Assembly (NCBI GenBank): GCA_025435555.1
Contig: JAIWWG010000108.1
Location: forward strand, 1-64,000
Length of the DNA stretch: 64,000 nucleotides
Reading direction: 5' to 3'
Origin: Chytriomyces cf. hyalinus JEL632
Lineage: Eukaryota > Chytridiomycota > Chytridiomycetes > Chytridiales > Chytriomycetaceae
Part shown: piece by piece, positions 39,903 through 50,700 of the stretch
Numbering within the stretch: position 1 is the stretch's first letter
Layout of the letters: every line of letters starts with the position of its first letter
The notes under the pieces: generated by a model
Database searches by the model: none
What the model was told of the DNA's origin: nothing
The model's input: the letters and a program-made list of their open reading frames with translations, nothing else
Made by a program: the position numbers and the translations under genes

Positions 39903-42260
39903 ATGGCGTCGTATGAAGTGACACTCGGGCTCGGAGCAACAGCCATTGCGCTGTTTATGAAATGGCGCAGCGATCAGTTCCGCTCGGAAACATTTGGTAC
40001 TTACTCCCATCCACCGTCTCGTCTTGACCAAAGGAACTAACTCCCTTACAGACACGCATCCTGCTCTTTTGCGGAGCCAGACTGTCACGGCAGAGACACG
40101 GCAACGCGGCGAATGGGCCATCGTCCGAAACAGAGCAAGTTGCGTTTCTTTTTTCCCTTAAGTTCGTTTCAAAAGTTCAAGCTGACGCTCTTTCACCCTT
40201 TTCCAGCACCCTTCAACTCCAAAAACATTCCCCAGTTTGTCTCCAATGTGCATGAATCCATTGCGAAAGCGTTCGATTCCGGATCGCTGACGGCGGAGTT
40301 TGGAGACTCGATTTTCATTGGACAAGGGCTGGTAGCGTTGAATGTTGCGCAATCACCCGTTGGCGTGTTTGTGGAGAACTCGAAAGATGCTATCCTTGTT
40401 GATTTGGCCGGTATCTTGTACGGGTTTGCTACCGTCTGGATCGATGAGGAGGAGCCATCGCAGCTTCTGTCGGAGGTAATCTGGAAATGCCTGCCGAATT
40501 GATGTGTGAATAACCGTCGCCATCCTTGTTCAGGTTATTAATCAAGTGGATATGACTGTTGCCGTGACTTCACCTCAATCCCTGGGTTCTCTTCTTGACG
40601 CTGCGAGCAAGCATCCAAAGTTGACAGTAAGCTGCGTCCTTGAAATCCTTCAACGGTTTGACAACTGACTCCAGCCAATTAGACAATTGTCACCACAGCG
40701 TCCGCTGGTATTTCTCAACAAGACAACGACCGCGCTGCCGCGCTTAAAATTAAACTCATTTCTTTTGAAACCCTGAAAAGGTGAGTCAAAACTGCCCATA
40801 CGTTTTTTTAAGGCGTCTGCTAAACTTCATTTGTTGCAGCATTGGAAAAGAGAAATCTGTCGATCGCGTTAAACCGGAACTTTCGGATTTATATTCCATC
40901 GTTTATGAAAACGGTGAGACTTAATTTGTTGTGCCCGTAATGGTTTATTCAATCTATCCTTTTACAGAGCAGAATGGCGGTATTAAAGGAACAGAAATCA
41001 CATACCTAAACACATCTGTTGCGTGCATTTGCTTCTCTTTTCCTTGATCCCAACTTCTGTCTTACCTGGCTCATTGTGTCGTTTCTTGACAGGCCTCCGT
41101 CAGCGCAGTTTACATGACGTTCCCTCAACATGCCAAAATAAGCAGCGAGGATCTGTACATGAGCATCCTCCCAGTCTCGAGCATTTTTGAGCGTTGCTTG
41201 ATTCACGCGGTGTTGATTGCGTATGTTTCGCCCCTCTTTTTTCCTATGACGCATTTTATTTTTCACACTCACTTGAACTTTTGACAACATTGAGTGGAGG
41301 CAAAGTCGCGTTTTCTTCTGAAGACACTCTTATGAAAGATCTCGTTGCGCATGCACCAACGGTAGATTTTCCTTTCCTTTTTTATTCGCGAGACAACTCC
41401 CAGTTTTAATACCGTTCCCTTTTCAAGTTGATGCGCACAACGTCCCCAATCCTCTCCGATTTCGCCAACGCCATTGAGTCTCATGCAGACGCGAAAAGCT
41501 GGGCCGTGACTCAAGCGAAAGCCGCGAAATTAACCGAACTCGAAGAAGGCCGATGCTGGAAGGGAACGTTCTGGGATCGATTCTTGACCGACATTCAAAG
41601 CAAAACGTTTGGTGGACGCCTGAGATGTATTGTAAGCAAAAAAAAAAAAAAAAAAAAAAAAAAAGCGAGCCAGAATAGGATTGCGCATTTATTAAGGTTT
41701 TCCTTCTAAACAGTGGAATTCTTGCGAGGAAGCTGCTACCGATGCTGGAATCTTGGAAACCATTCGGTCTGTCCTTGGAACTCAAGTGATTGACACGTTT
41801 GGTATGACTGAGATATCCGGAATGGCATTCGCGACAGTGTATGGCGATTACCAGCCTGGAAACCACGTTGGTTAGTCACAAGTGGGGTGGAGCATATACT
41901 TTGTTGTCGTCTAACATTAGAAAAACAATGGAACCAATCAAGGGGTCCCAAGCGTCAATTTGGAGTACAAACTCGTGAACGCAGCGTCCAAAGAATACAC
42001 AATCACTGATGAACCCAATCCACGCGGCGAGGTTTGCAAATTACTTGATGATCAGAATGCGTTTCTTACGCACACCCAATTTTTTCTTGTTCCTCCCCGT
42101 TTTTTTTTTTTTGCAGATTTGGTTCCGTGGCCCAGGAGTTTCAAAGGCGTACCATAAAGATGCGGCAAAGATGGCGCGTTGCGTGACGGAGGAGGGTGGT
42201 TGGTTTAAATCAAACGTGTATGGACAGATTTTTCCAAACGGCACGTTGGGGCTGATTTAA
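39903..42260 (+). CDS. Degenerate long-chain acyl-CoA synthetase-like protein (probable pseudoenzyme)
   Basis: Thirteen exons: 39903-39996, 40052-40138, 40207-40475, 40534-40626, 40683-40780, 40840-40913, 40968-41017, 41093-41220, 41295-41361, 41428-41631, 41714-41870, 41943-42031 and 42117-42260, giving 517 residues against about 650-700 for active enzymes. An N-terminal membrane helix is followed by the AMP-binding fold: ILVDLAGILYGFATVWID, ILPVSSIFER, DTFGMTEISG, and EIWFRGPGVSKAYHKD. Two catalytic parts are lost. The ATP-binding loop, normally YTSGTTGxPKG, reads YENEQNGGIKG. The TGD near the end reads SNV. The protein stops right after NGTLGLI, so the hinge and the C-terminal domain with the catalytic Lys are absent. 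All exons remain open and correctly spliced, which argues against simple decay. It could be a regulatory or scaffold paralogue. Confidence 0.82.
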
Positions 42261-43173
42261 GGCAACTTTTAGTTTGTACTTGTACTTGTTTTTTTCGTTC
42301 ACGAGTAAAGCTTTTTGGTTCAGAAATAGCCAATGTTTGTTTTTTCTTCAAGCTTCACTTTCATTTATGTCAAAGAACCCACGCCGCCAACAAGGACGCC
42401 GTCTAAACATGAGCAACTCCACAAAGAGTGCCATGTTGCTGTTGACAACAGGCTCATCCATTCCGTGGACACAACATGCATCACATATCCTTTCACGCGG
42501 TCAAAGGTCTGCCTTTTGCACTTGTCCCTATAGATAGCCTGGCCAGGGCCACCTAACTGGGTGCACGCTTCCACTGAATTGCTGACTTGGACTGGAGCAG
42601 AGGGGGTATGGTGAATGAAATGAAAATCCAGAAGAAGTTGCTCATAATGTTTTGGAACTTGGAAAAGTATTTTCTTCAGGTGTGAATCAGGTGTTAAGAG
42701 GTTTGTTGTGGTTGGATCGTGCCTGTTGTAGAGGAAACTGTGCATATATTGCTAGGCCAACTTTTTTCACTGCTGAGATAAATGTCCTTGGATTGGATTT
42801 GAGGTTTCATTGTTAAGCTCTCTTTCAACTCTAGAAAAAAGTGAAGGCTTTTGTATTGAAGCGCGTGAGAATGATAATGCATAGGATGCAATGTGTGGGA
42901 ACGGAAGATGGAAAATTGAGGAAAAAATGCTTTCTTTCTTTCAAGCTTCACTCAAAGATGGTGCATTCACCGCGTATATATCGAAGGTGTAGAGGATATT
43001 TACTCGGTTCTATCCATAATAAGGACATGTGTCTTGCAGATGAGGTTCACCGACCCCCCTTGTCACAAAAAGGGAAACTTTCCTCAAGACCGAAATTTCA
43101 GCGGGCCGGCCCCGCACAAGTATTCAGCTAAACCATGATCCCAGGCAACAACAGACAAAAAAGAGAAGAAAAA
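42261..43173. other. Intergenic, 0.9 kb
   Basis: No gene, RNA or repeat that I can support. It contains the 3' end of the synthetase-like gene, where the expected missing C-terminal domain would lie. I read the 300 bases after the stop in all frames on + and found no trace of that domain. The end nearest 43174 should hold the promoter of the first expansin-like gene. Confidence 0.5.
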
Positions 43174-44563
43174 ATGAAGCAGCACGGCATCATCATCTCA
43201 TTCGCAATCCTGTTCACAGTGGTGAACGCGGGTGGTGGCCTTGTCGTTGAACCCGGAACAGCAGATCCCACCGACTTTAGTGGATTCGCGACCTATTACA
43301 GTACGAGTAACGATGGAGGCGTTACGCCTGGGATCGGGGCATGCGGAAACCAGTTGCGTGACAGTGATTTAATTGTTGCAGTGGTATGTGTCAAATTTTT
43401 TTTGTGGAGGGCCGAAAGAGTCTGACCAACCTTTCTGCAACACACAGTCGTCTCAGTTGTACGACCAAACGAATCCCGATGGAAACTCAAACAACGCTGA
43501 AGTGTGTGGAAGATGCATTGAAATCACTGGGCCTGGCCAACCCTTCCGCGTCAATATTCAGGACAGGTGAGAGCTCACTTTCTGAAAGACTAAACTGACG
43601 CGTTCATCTTCTCATGCTTTATAATTTCAAAAGATGCGAAGGTTGCCCTTACTACAACTTGGATTTCACGCCAGACGGATTTCGTAAAATTGGGCAACTG
43701 GAGCAGGTTTGAAAACAAAAAACCCATCTTTTCATGTCCATTTTTATGTTTGAAGAGTCCTTCTGACTGGCTTGAATTCCGACTAGGGATATCTTCCAAT
43801 CACGTGGAAATGGTGCGATTCAGGACCCATTCCAACTCCCTCAAGCAGCCAACCTTTGCCTGAACCGACAACAACAACGACTACGACGACGACCACCACC
43901 ACCACTACCATTCCAGAAAATGTTCCCACAACCACTGTGACGACGACTGAAATCGTTTCCACCACCGATGATGAAACAAGCGCTAGTCCCACCACCGAAA
44001 GCAGTTTAACAATGCCGACTGCATCAGACACAACAGACATAGTCACAACAATTCCCACTGCATCAGACAAAACAGACATTGTCATCACTTCTACGGAAGA
44101 ACCCCCAGTACCAACTACAACTTCCATCAACCCGATCACCACCGCAAGTTCAGCAACATCCAGCTCCTCAGCGCGTACATCATCCTTCGTGACAATGACC
44201 CAAACTCCAATGACACGCACAGAAACGCCCATGCCAACATCGCATCGACGGACAATCACACGTCGCCAATCGACACTAACTGGCCGTCGCAAAACATCTT
44301 CAACAACAACCCGCACAACCACAAAGACGCGTAAAACGAAAAGCAGGCGAAGAGGAACCTTGACTCGCAGCTTTGTTCACACGTACAGCAGCAGACGGCG
44401 TACTGCCGTAGCAACGGTCCTTCCAAGCACAGTCATTGTCGACGCAGTTGTGGGGACGGGCTGTCTTGCGTTTGGCGACAGGGAGTGTATTGGTGGGAAG
44501 GGATACAGGTGTGCGTATGAGGTGGACTGGCAGCTGGGATGGTACGGGACCGGTGTCTGTTGA
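43174..44563 (+). CDS. Secreted expansin-like (double-psi beta-barrel) protein with Thr-rich linker, copy 1
   Basis: Four exons: 43174-43383, 43448-43566, 43634-43706 and 43787-44563, giving 392 residues. Signal peptide MKQHGIIISFAILFTVVNA; the ATG at 43174 was chosen over 43135 because it starts right at it. The barrel domain (about 25-155) shows FATYYS, GIGACGN, CGRCIEI, the DRCEGC-type motif and LDFTPDGFRKIG, ending PITWKWC. These are the marks of RlpA/loosenin-like fungal expansins, which loosen polysaccharides without hydrolysis. A 190-residue Thr/Ser/Pro linker, likely O-glycosylated, leads to a Lys/Arg-rich stretch. The C-terminal module has four Cys with spacing C-x7-C-x7-C-x15-C, resembling CBM19-type chitin-binding modules. 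Likely acts on the cell wall or on host or substrate polymers. The neighbouring gene is a paralogue. Confidence 0.82.
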
Positions 44564-44815
44564 AGTGAGCGTGCTTTCATGTTTCAAACTTGCATTTTTA
44601 TAAAACTGCGTATCTTCTGCTTGCTGTTGAGACTCTGTGTTTGAAAAACCTGACATTTGATTGACACCCTGGTCTTGGTCAACAACACCCAAAACAAAAA
44701 ATGCAAAAACACAGAAACCCCATGCCAATGCCGTTTCAGCGGGATCCCAATTACGGAATGAATACTTAAAGACAGTCCGCCGACTGCCCTTGATGCGTAA
44801 ACGCTGCTCTCACTC

Positions 44816-46406
44816 ATGGTTTACATTGGAGCTATCACTGTGCTGTTGAGCGCGATCCACGCTGCCACTGCAACGGGATACAAAGGACGAGGAGAATGGA
44901 CTTACACGAGCAACGGCATCGGCGCCTGTGGAAACGTGCGCAGTGACGGGGATTTGACTGTATCATTGGTGCGTTTTTGTTGTCGTTGAAGCCCACATGA
45001 CGCGCCGCCCTCCCTAACTCTTTTTGTCCAATCCACAAGTCTCGCTCCCTCTTTGACAAGAGCATTACAGATGGAAACCCAAACCACGCTGAAAACTGCG
45101 GTCGATGTATCCAGATCCTTAGCCCCGCATCATTCCAAGTCACCGTCGCGGATAGGTGCGAAGGATGCGCTGAAGATAGTCTGACGTTTACTCCTGCGGG
45201 GTTTGCCCTTCTCGACGACTTTAACAAGGTGTGCACCTTTTTCAACCCATTTTCTTGCGATGCAAAATACTGACCCAGACCACTCAGGGACACGTCGACA
45301 TTGAATGGGACTGGTGTAATTCAACAAGCCTGGATACATCTCTAGAGAACCCATCGCTCGTTGATCCTGTCATGTCCTTGGACGATCCCATCTTGGTCGA
45401 TCCCGTTGAAGCAAACTTTGAAACGCCACCGCTGATCACAGTTGCCAGCATCGCCATCGACCACCTATACACTGACTACACTGATTACGCGGCCCCGTCG
45501 AGCAGCTTTTCCACCACCACCACTACTGGGACCCAAAAAACTCCGTACATCAAAAAGAAGTGTCACCCAAAAACACGCTCGTCATCCAGCCGCTCTTGGA
45601 GGCGGAAAAAGTGCCACCCCAAAACAAAGCATTCAAAGACACGTAAAACGAGTTCTTGCACTCATTTTGCTACGCCGTCGATTTCATCCACTATGACTGT
45701 GACTTTTGGAACGAGCTATATCTACCAGGAAACTTCGACTCAAACTTCGCTGGTGCAATCAACAACAACAGCCACTGCATCTTACACGGAATCCATGTCG
45801 TCCACTTCTACCGAGTCTTGTAGGTCCGCGTCGGAAACTGCAACCCAAGCGTCTTCAACCACAACTACAATTAACTCTGAAACCAAGAGTTGTCACGAAA
45901 CAACGTCTGCTGCTACGACGGAACAAACATCAGTCTGCACCTATGCTTCTTCCACCACCACAACCTCCACACATATATGTAGCAGCGAAACACAAACTGA
46001 ATCAAGTTCAACACCACCGTGCATTTCAACGTCAATTTCCATGACACTTGAAACTACCACCTCACCAACCACAACAACACAGCCCACAACAACTCAAGAA
46101 TCGCAAACGTCGACCGACTGTTCAACCATCACCACATCCACCACTACCACTCTTTCAACATCCGGTTCCAGTCTCGCAACAGCAACAAGCTCATGCGCCA
46201 CCTCCAAAGATGAACCTCACTCTTCATCCACCACCACCTCGTCAACAGTATCAACGCCGTCACCACCTGCCACCTTGCCAGAACCTTCCGAAATTGCGGG
46301 CATTGCATGCACAACGTTTAAAGACTCGGTCTGCTCACAAAACGTGTTGTACGAATGTCTTGGGTCTGATAATGTGTTCCGGTGGTATGTCGTTGCAAGC
46401 TGTTGA
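44816..46406 (+). CDS. Secreted expansin-like protein with Thr/Ser-rich linker, copy 2
   Basis: Three exons: 44816-44968, 45040-45228 and 45288-46406, giving 486 residues. Signal peptide MVYIGAITVLLSAIHAATA. The barrel domain has GIGACGN, CGRCIQI, ADRCEGC, LTFTPAGFALL and IEWDWC. The Asp of the usual LDF motif is replaced here (LTF). The linker is about 290 residues of Thr, Ser, Gln and Glu with scattered Cys and two basic KKCHPK repeats. The end has the same four-Cys layout (C-x7-C-x7-C-x14-C) as copy 1. Two intron positions are shared with copy 1. The third copy-1 intron, inside the DRCEGC codon run, is absent here. Tandem duplication with later divergence is the simplest history. Confidence 0.82.
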
Positions 46407-46674
46407 GCTTTGAGGTTACCGAGCTGTCTTTTTTTTTTTTTCAACAACATATGTCTTTTTTGGTTCCTCTCATTTTGAATTCTTGTTTTTCCCATCATCC
46501 ATTGTCTTCTTTTTGTTTTTTTTCCATGATCTTTTATTCGTGAAAAGGATAATTAAATGCATCATCATCATCATTATTATCATGGTTGTAAGCACGCCAT
46601 TGCTCTGTTGTTGCTACGGGGTGCATCAAATGCTATGCGGCATCGAAAAGAGAAGTTTCAGGAAAAAATAAGAG
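46407..46674. other. Intergenic before tRNA-Ala
   Basis: This 268-base stretch holds the 3' region of the second expansin-like gene, with a T-rich run near 46430 and a (CAT)n-like stretch near 46560-46580. It shows no gene. Confidence 0.5.
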
Positions 46675-46747
46675 TGGAGAACCTGGGCATTGATCCCAGT
46701 GCCTCTCGCATGCTAAGCGAGCGCTCTACCATTTGAGCTAGATCCCC
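46675..46747 (-). tRNA. tRNA-Ala (anticodon AGC)
   Basis: On the minus strand a full cloverleaf forms. The acceptor GGGGATC pairs with GTTCTCC (one G-U and one T-T mismatch). The D stem is GCTC/GAGC, the anticodon stem CTCGC/GCGAG with loop TTAGCAT (AGC), and the T stem CTGGG/CCCAG. The discriminator base is A. No intron. The single acceptor mismatch slightly lowers certainty that it is functional. Confidence 0.93.
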
Positions 46748-46836
46748 GATGACTACTGATAGAGAATAGGTCAAATCATTGAACTAGCTTTTTGACTATT
46801 GAGAGGACTGCTTTCGAGCAGAAGAGAGATAGAGAG

Positions 46837-47132
46837 TGTCATAATCCTTGGACCAAGTTCGTCGAAGATACACCTTCGGAGACTGTACTAAGCTGTAGCC
46901 TATGAAGCTCAGGGAAGCGGGACGTTGCACGAACGTTATTTCATCTCTGAAACACGTGCCATTTGGATCGAAATTAAACGACCTCGAATAAAGTCTGTAA
47001 ACACCTGACTTTATGCCTTCTTTATTGAACTTAAACGCGCGAGAGTAAGTCTATATCTGACAGAGAGAGGTACCAAAAGCTGAGTCTTGCAGGTTCAGAT
47101 TTTCTTTTCTGTTTAGTTTAGCCTATTTTTTT
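46837..47132 (-). repeat. Dispersed LTR-like repeat, copy 2 (upstream of tRNA-Ala)
   Basis: Inverted relative to copy 1 at 25286-25589 and nearly identical. It begins TGTCATAATCC and ends in a T run after agcctat. It lies 89 bases upstream of the tRNA-Ala start, in the same orientation relative to its tRNA as copy 1. A gaga...gtgt stretch precedes it, the unexpanded form of the copy-1 microsatellite. No protein frame. Confidence 0.8.
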
Positions 47133-47734
47133 AAGTAGACGGGGAAGGGCAGTAACCTCCTGTAAATATCCACGCGCTGCCAACCTGATTTCTACCAATC
47201 ACGCAGCTCGACAGTCGAAGCTCGCTTGTTGATCATGACACACAGTTTTCGCGTGGCACGCGTTCAGAACCACTTGCACAGCCGATGGAGATGTGGCTCA
47301 CAGGTCCGCGCGTTTGGCTGCGTTCAGGTATACGTGATGATCGCAGTTTGTGGCATTGAGCAAAGACATCTCATATTGTTCACATTGCTTCGCCTGGCGT
47401 GTACGGTTTGGTCGATTAATGCTCCCATGCAGCGACACGCGGAACAATAACTTAATCGAGCCTGTACGTGTAAATATTGAAGGGATAGGTCCCGAACGAC
47501 TTGACTAGCCGGATCATTGGCAATCCAGTAACCCCCAAGCATGATGCTCAAGACAAGGTTGTTTGTTTTTGATCAAATCAATTCAACACTCAATAGCGCG
47601 CATGCACATCAAATCCCTCTTTCACTTCGATGGTTATATTTACTTCAAAGTAAAAGCACAGATTTCACACAATTCACCACCAGAGAAACAAGAGACACAA
47701 GAGTAAGCAAAATCAAAAAATAGTCCCTGAGAAA
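47133..47734. other. Intergenic, 0.6 kb
   Basis: Between repeat copy 2 and the 3' end of the giant GTPase gene. Nothing recognisable; short frames only. Confidence 0.5.
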
Positions 47735-50700
47735 TCAAATCCTGCGTTGGCCTCCAATGCGGCCCAACGTCAAATTCGAAGCTGCTCCGATGCCGCCACC
47801 AATTTTGAGTAGACTTGGTTTGCATGTTTTCAGACTGTCCGCAAGTCCGGTAAAATGTTCCGAAAGTTTCACTTCATCAATTGCCTGATAAAACCCAGAA
47901 GTCGATCCGGATTTTGGCTTCACAGTTTGATTTTGCTCCACAAACTCAGCCATTGCTTGCAAAACAGTGCACCCTCCATAGTACCCCGAAAAAAGAACTG
48001 CGTAAAAATAAATTGTCTGCCTGCAAACACAAATTTGAGACTGGTGGTATAAAAAGAAATGGAGAAATCAGAACACCTACCCTCTCGCGTTGTTTTCGCG
48101 AACAAGACTGGAAAGTGAGTTCATTGGCATCGAGTCTTCGCCGTCAGACAAAAAGATTATGATTGGTGTCAAATCCCGATCATAATGAGCAGTAACAGAA
48201 GCTCTTATAGCCTCAACCGTGGAATGAAAGCTCGTGCCACCGGTCGCACGAGGGGACGAAATAAGAGTATCCAGAATACTGTTCGGGGTGAAATTTGCTA
48301 AGCCAGAACAAATGGTTTGCGCGTTGTGGTCAAACGTTATAAGTGTGATAATGTCTTTATCATTTGGCGTGTCGCTGTCAACCCCAGAGCGGATTGCAGA
48401 ATTTCTTGTTACGCAAAAGCGATAGGCAGCATCAATAGCAGCTCCAAAGCAATCCGGGTGTCTTGATCTGATTCTATTTCCGTATGGAGTACCGTGAAGA
48501 GGTCCACAATGCCCAGATTCCATGGATCCAGATCGATCGAGGGCGAATACCAAATGAAATCCAGCGACACTGCCAGAAGGATTCGAGCATCCGAACTGGT
48601 GGCCATCCCTTGAAATGTGACCCGATTGAGGTTGAATAGACGGGTCCAACGGTGCGTGAAACATTGGGAGTCGGCAGTACGACTTCAGACTGATAAAAGG
48701 ATCGTGCCCTTCTCCTGGCTTGTGCTCTTCACCAGAACACTCTGCATCGCACAGACTGAAAAACTTCTTCTCTTCTTCAGAATATGGGTCCTAAATCATG
48801 CAAGTAGATTGATATGTCAAAAGTGTCATAATTTGCGACTACGATCAACTGTACCTTAAATCCTGTTCTCTTCCAACACGTTTCATGGGTCACGTAGTCC
48901 TTTGGCTTGCTCGGATCCGGTAAGAGGGATTCGTGGATATGCTTGCTGCCTTCTCCGTCTCGATCGCATAAATGGGAGTCGTCCGGATGACGACACCAGT
49001 CAATGTGTGCGTGACGCTTCAGCTCTTTGCAGTACAACTGGCACAAGAAGCATTTTCCAGAATCATTTCGGTTGAACTTGTGCGGTCCATACTCAAATTC
49101 ATCTTCGTCCGCGTTCGTAAACACCGTCTGCTCCATGGACCCATGAGAGGTATCATGTTCACCCTGATGACCAACTTCAAGAGTGCAAAAGTAGTTGCAA
49201 AAAGGACACCTTTGATGGCAAAAGTGAAAGTCGTCTGGATTCTCGGTGTGAATGTGTAAACCACTGTGCTTGATTTCGTTGGGTGGAATCATGACGCTAC
49301 AGGGCAGTCTTTGGTGAACTTGCTTAAACTGTGAAAATCATGTCATCAGATGAGCAACATTTGCAATCGATATATAACTTTACCTTCGTATACGAAAACG
49401 AGCCATGGCTGTTGATATACGTGTCTTCGCAGGTTTGTGGTTGCATTTCGACTCGGCAGATTCCTTCCGATTCACACACCCCTTGACAGCGATGGGACGA
49501 TGCACACTGATGAACTGATCCACTCTCCAAGGCATGAAAATGATTGGTGCTCTGGCAGCGATGGGGGCATCCACTTATGGGACACTTAATTGGGCAAGCC
49601 AGTTGGTTCTCACAACGATGAAAGTCGTGCTCTTCTTCAACAGGGATAATGCACGAGTTTGCGCAGGCAAACAGGTCTCCGCCAGTCAGATTGGGATCTT
49701 CAACATCTCTGAGCGAGCAAGACGCGCCGCAGAAATGGGTTCGAGATTGGCACAGGTGCTCTCCTTTATGGTTCGACTGTTGGCTGCACGCCGTCTGGCA
49801 ATTTCTGCGACCTTTGTGGATGCACGGTTCTCCGCAAAGATGGGTCGACACTGAGCAAAGATGATCTCCTTCGTGTCCAGCCTTCATTCCACAGGGAGGA
49901 GTGGTTGCTTCTGATTCGACTTCACCATGCTCCGCCTGAAAACAGCAAAGCATTTTGCACTGAACAAGGGTTACGTTAGAACTGCGTTCAGGAAATTGTC
50001 TATTATCCAGTCCTACCTCGTGATCAGTCATACATGAGTGCTTTTCTGAGTGATTCTGAGACAGCAGGCACCGATAATCACAGTCACCGCAGGTCAACCC
50101 ACACAGCGTCCAAACTATTTTCAATTGCGTCAAACTTTGCTCAACCGTGTACGACAAGTTTGTAACCTCGACGTTGTCAGCGGGAAACCGCTCTGTGTTT
50201 TGTGCCAGCCAATCGTGGACTCGCTTTGACCGTCGATCCACCAGTTGAGTCAAGAATTCGCAAAACTCCTTGAACCAATCTGTATCAGACGACGCCGAAC
50301 TGCGCGGCTTCTTTGAGTCAAAGATGCTCGCAAAATTTGCAAGTAGCTCTGCGAAAGCAGTCGGTGTCATTTCCTTGTTTGCAGACAGTTCCATTACTTC
50401 ATAAAGCTTCAAGCCAGTATCAAGCTGGTGCATAAAAATTGATGTGGATTCATCTTCGACCTTCTCGGCGTCTTCCGGCGAAGTGGAATGAAGGTAGTCG
50501 CCAACTTCAGTCCCAGTGTCCTTGTTTTTCAGTACCTCTGGATACGGCTCCATTTCTTCCAAGCCCATACCAACAGCGCAAGGCATTGCGACATGAAGTT
50601 GAGCGCATCTCATGTTGATCAAGTTGGCGTCCAATCCTGACCAATCGCAAACTTTGAGCTTTGCCATCAAAACTTTGATTGACTTTGAAAAGATGAGCGC

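Noticed and set aside
41639-41664. Long A run as a retroposed poly-A tail
   Set aside because: It sits inside an intron of the acyl-CoA-synthetase-like gene with normal splice ends and no adjacent retrocopy.
43783-44322. Minus-strand frame of 179 codons, very rich in Val
   Set aside because: It is the antisense of the Thr-rich linker of the first expansin-like protein; low-complexity sense codons keep the reverse frame open.
45706-46413. Two further plus-strand frames rich in Gln, Pro and His
   Set aside because: They are alternative frames of the Thr/Ser-rich linker of the second expansin-like gene, with no start, domain or signal peptide.
46748-46836. Shared word ctactgatag near both tRNA genes
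   Set aside because: It lies in opposite orientation relative to the two tRNAs, so it is not part of the conserved tRNA-repeat arrangement.
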